The position numbers were made by a program, and so were the translations under genes. Below the pieces are notes generated by a model. It worked only from the letters and a program-made list of their open reading frames with translations, was not told the origin of the DNA and ran no database searches. From Desulfobacterales bacterium (GTDB taxonomy: Bacteria; Desulfobacterota; Desulfobacteria; Desulfobacterales; UBA5852): a DNA stretch of 7,923 nucleotides. This document shows, in pieces, positions 6,302 to 7,923 of the stretch (its first letter is position 1; each line of letters begins with the position of its first letter). The stretch is from positions 1 to 7,923 of the forward strand of contig JAERRP010000156.1 of assembly GCA_016735415.1 (NCBI GenBank), in the 5' to 3' direction.

Positions 6302-7923
6302 GTGCTTGACCCTGTTACGGTATCGGTATTGACCCTGATGGGCATCGGCGCCACCTGCGGCACCGTTCTGAGTCTGGCGTCCAAGATTTTCTATGTTTAC
6401 GAAGACCCCCGCATCGCCGAAGTGGAATATTTTCTGGCCGGTGCCAACTGCGGCGGGTGCGGATACGCCGGATGCTCTGCAGCCGCGGTCGGCGTGGTCA
6501 ACGGCAAGGCGCCGCCCAGTGTCTGTGTCATCTCCGGTCCGGAGACCACCATACAAGTGGCCGAGGTCATGGGCGTCGATCCCGGTAGTGCTGAACCGCT
6601 TCTTTCCGTCAACGAATGCGAAGGCGGTATTCGGGCCGAAAACAAATTCCTGTATGACGGCGTCAAAACCTGCAGCGCGCTGGCCGCTATGTATGGCGGT
6701 CAGCGGGTTTGCTCCATCGGCTGTATCGGCAAGGGCGACTGCATCAGGTCCTGCCAGTTCGACGCCATCCACATGGGCCCCAACGGTTTTCCGGTGGTCG
6801 ATGACATCAAGTGCGTCGGCTGCGGGGCCTGCGAAAAGGCTTGCCCCAAGGATATTATCCATGTGCGCACCATGTCCGAACGCCTGCTGCATTTCAACCA
6901 GACCGACGATGCCCTGGCGCCCTGCCAGCAAACCTGTCCGGCCGAAATCGACATTCAACGCTACATCGCCCAGATTCGCGAAGGCGATTTTGAGGGCGCG
7001 GTCCATACCATCCGTGAACGCAATCCGCTGCTGCTGTCCTGCGGACGGGTCTGCCCCCATCCCTGTGAAGACATGTGCCGGCGAGGCATCGAAGACGAGG
7101 CGGTGTCGATCAACCAGTTGAAGCGCTTTGTGGCCGACTACGAGATGAACTCCGGACGCCGTCTGCCCATTGCCTGTGCGCCCGACACCGATAAAAAGGT
7201 GGCCGTCATCGGTGGTGGACCGGCGGGCCTGAGCTGTGCCTATTTTCTCCGCCGCCTGGGCCACAGCGTTACGATTTACGATATGATGCCCCGGCTGGGG
7301 GGTATGACCCGCTACGGTATCCCCGAGTACCGCCTGCCCAAAGAGGTCCTTCAATGGGAAACCGACGGTATTCTGGCGCTCGGCATCGAATTCAAGGGCA
7401 ATGTCAAACTGGGGCGCGACTACACCATCGATTCCCTGCGGACCGAGGGGTTCGACGCCATTTTCCTGGGGGTCGGGGCCTGGAAAGATTACAAGCTCCG
7501 GGCTGAGGGCGAGGATCTCAACGGCTGCTATACCGGCATCGATTTCCTGACCCGCTTTGCCAGCCACCAGCAGGGCGACATCTCCGAAGAAATCCCGATC
7601 GGCAAGCACTGTGTGGTCATCGGGGGCGGGAATACCGCCATTGACTGCGTGCGCACCCTTATCCGCCTGGGCGCGGATGAGGTTTCGATTGTCTACCGCC
7701 GGACCCGCAAAGAAATGCCGGCCAACATGGTCGAAATCGAAGCCGCAGAGCACGAAGGCGTTCAATTCCATTTCCTGGCCGCACCGGTCAAAGCCATCGG
7801 CGACGACAACGGGTATGTGACCCAACTTGAGTATCTCAAAATGGAACTGGGCGAACCCGACGCCAGCGGTCGACGACGCCCGGTGCCGATCGAGGGATCG
7901 GAAACGCTGATGGACATCGACAT
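6302..7923 (+). CDS. rnfB: RnfB fused to a GltD/NfnB-like FAD-NAD(P)H oxidoreductase, 3'-truncated by window edge
   Basis: The frame is open from GTG 6302 to the window end (540 full codons, no stop). Residues 1-27 form the RnfB membrane anchor. Cys50, Cys53, Cys58 (GANCGGCGYAGC) and probably Cys75 bind the first 4Fe-4S cluster. Two ferredoxin clusters follow: Cys137/141/147/151 and Cys171/174/177/181. RnfB normally ends soon after. Here the chain continues into a GltD-type module: Cys208 and Cys212 (CQQTCPAEIDI) and Cys247/251/255/259 (CGRVCPHPCEDMC) for its Fe-S clusters, an FAD-binding GGGPAG at 304-309, and a nucleotide-binding GGGNTAID at 441-448, followed by VYRRTRKEMPA (464-474), whose arginines suggest NADPH. 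About 100 or more C-terminal residues of the GltD fold lie beyond the window. RnfB is the ferredoxin-reactive cytoplasmic subunit; the fusion would let NAD(P)H exchange electrons with the same cluster chain. The architecture is directly visible; direction and nucleotide preference are inferred. Confidence 0.92.
   Translation, partial: MLDPVTVSVLTLMGIGATCGTVLSLASKIFYVYEDPRIAEVEYFLAGANCGGCGYAGCSAAAVGVVNGKAPPSVCVISGPETTIQVAEVMGVDPGSAEPLLSVNECEGGIRAENKFLYDGVKTCSALAAMYGGQRVCSIGCIGKGDCIRSCQFDAIHMGPNGFPVVDDIKCVGCGACEKACPKDIIHVRTMSERLLHFNQTDDALAPCQQTCPAEIDIQRYIAQIREGDFEGAVHTIRERNPLLLSCGRVCPHPCEDMCRRGIEDEAVSINQLKRFVADYEMNSGRRLPIACAPDTDKKVAVIGGGPAGLSCAYFLRRLGHSVTIYDMMPRLGGMTRYGIPEYRLPKEVLQWETDGILALGIEFKGNVKLGRDYTIDSLRTEGFDAIFLGVGAWKDYKLRAEGEDLNGCYTGIDFLTRFASHQQGDISEEIPIGKHCVVIGGGNTAIDCVRTLIRLGADEVSIVYRRTRKEMPANMVEIEAAEHEGVQFHFLAAPVKAIGDDNGYVTQLEYLKMELGEPDASGRRRPVPIEGSETLMDID

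Noticed and set aside
6287..7825. 512-codon open frame on the minus strand
   Set aside because: It is antisense to rnfB, shows no recognisable domain, and arises from the GC-rich codon pattern of the real gene, which has clear Fe-S, FAD and nucleotide motifs on the + strand.
1..7923. CRISPR arrays, tRNA or rRNA genes, insertion sequences
   Set aside because: I saw no direct repeat arrays, cloverleaf-like segments, transposase motifs or terminal inverted repeats; nearly all sequence is explained by the seven genes.

Overview
The window holds most of an rnf operon (ion-translocating ferredoxin oxidoreductase) in the order cytochrome c, rnfC, rnfD, rnfG, rnfE, rnfA, rnfB. All genes are on the + strand. 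The upstream neighbour is an unrelated radical SAM gene cut by the left edge of the window. A c-type multiheme cytochrome directly before rnfC, the C-D-G-E-A-B order and the GC-rich coding sequence suggest a sulfate-reducing or related bacterium of the Desulfobacterota (former Deltaproteobacteria), probably near Desulfobacterales. This assignment is inferred from gene content and order; no marker gene is present.

Layout: 1-1332, 3' part of a radical SAM protein (CxxxCxxC motif, Cys-rich tail). 1333-1596, a gene-free spacer with hairpins, a probable weak terminator, an AT-rich stretch and a dyad; the operon promoter should lie here but I could not fix its boxes. 1597-2025, a small membrane-anchored cytochrome with five CxxCH haem sites. 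2086-5537, rnfC, rnfD, rnfG and rnfE, tightly packed (11-nt overlap, 1-nt gap, 12-nt gap). 5548-6123, rnfA. 6124-6301, a spacer with a strong 11-bp hairpin, a candidate sigma70-type promoter and a perfect Shine-Dalgarno. 6302-7923, rnfB, which starts at GTG and runs off the right edge. Its product is an RnfB with all its usual iron-sulfur motifs fused in frame to a GltD/NfnB-type FAD/NAD(P)H oxidoreductase.

The main point of interest is that this Rnf seems rewired. RnfC keeps its two 4Fe-4S motifs and SLBB-like region but lacks the glycine-rich GGAGFPT and NGAECEP motifs that mark the NADH/FMN site of ordinary RnfC. RnfD has a degraded flavinylation motif (AAVTDFT in place of DxxSGAT). RnfG keeps SGAT. 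RnfA and RnfE keep the paired cysteines expected to bind their shared 2Fe-2S cluster. A pyridine-nucleotide flavoprotein is instead attached to RnfB, and a pentahaem cytochrome stands where it could exchange electrons with RnfG on the outer face of the membrane. One model is that cytoplasmic electrons (ferredoxin and/or NADPH) enter at the RnfB fusion, cross the membrane through RnfA/RnfE, pass RnfG-FMN and leave through the cytochrome, with RnfC reduced to a structural or electron-relay role. This is inference, but each sequence departure can be seen directly.
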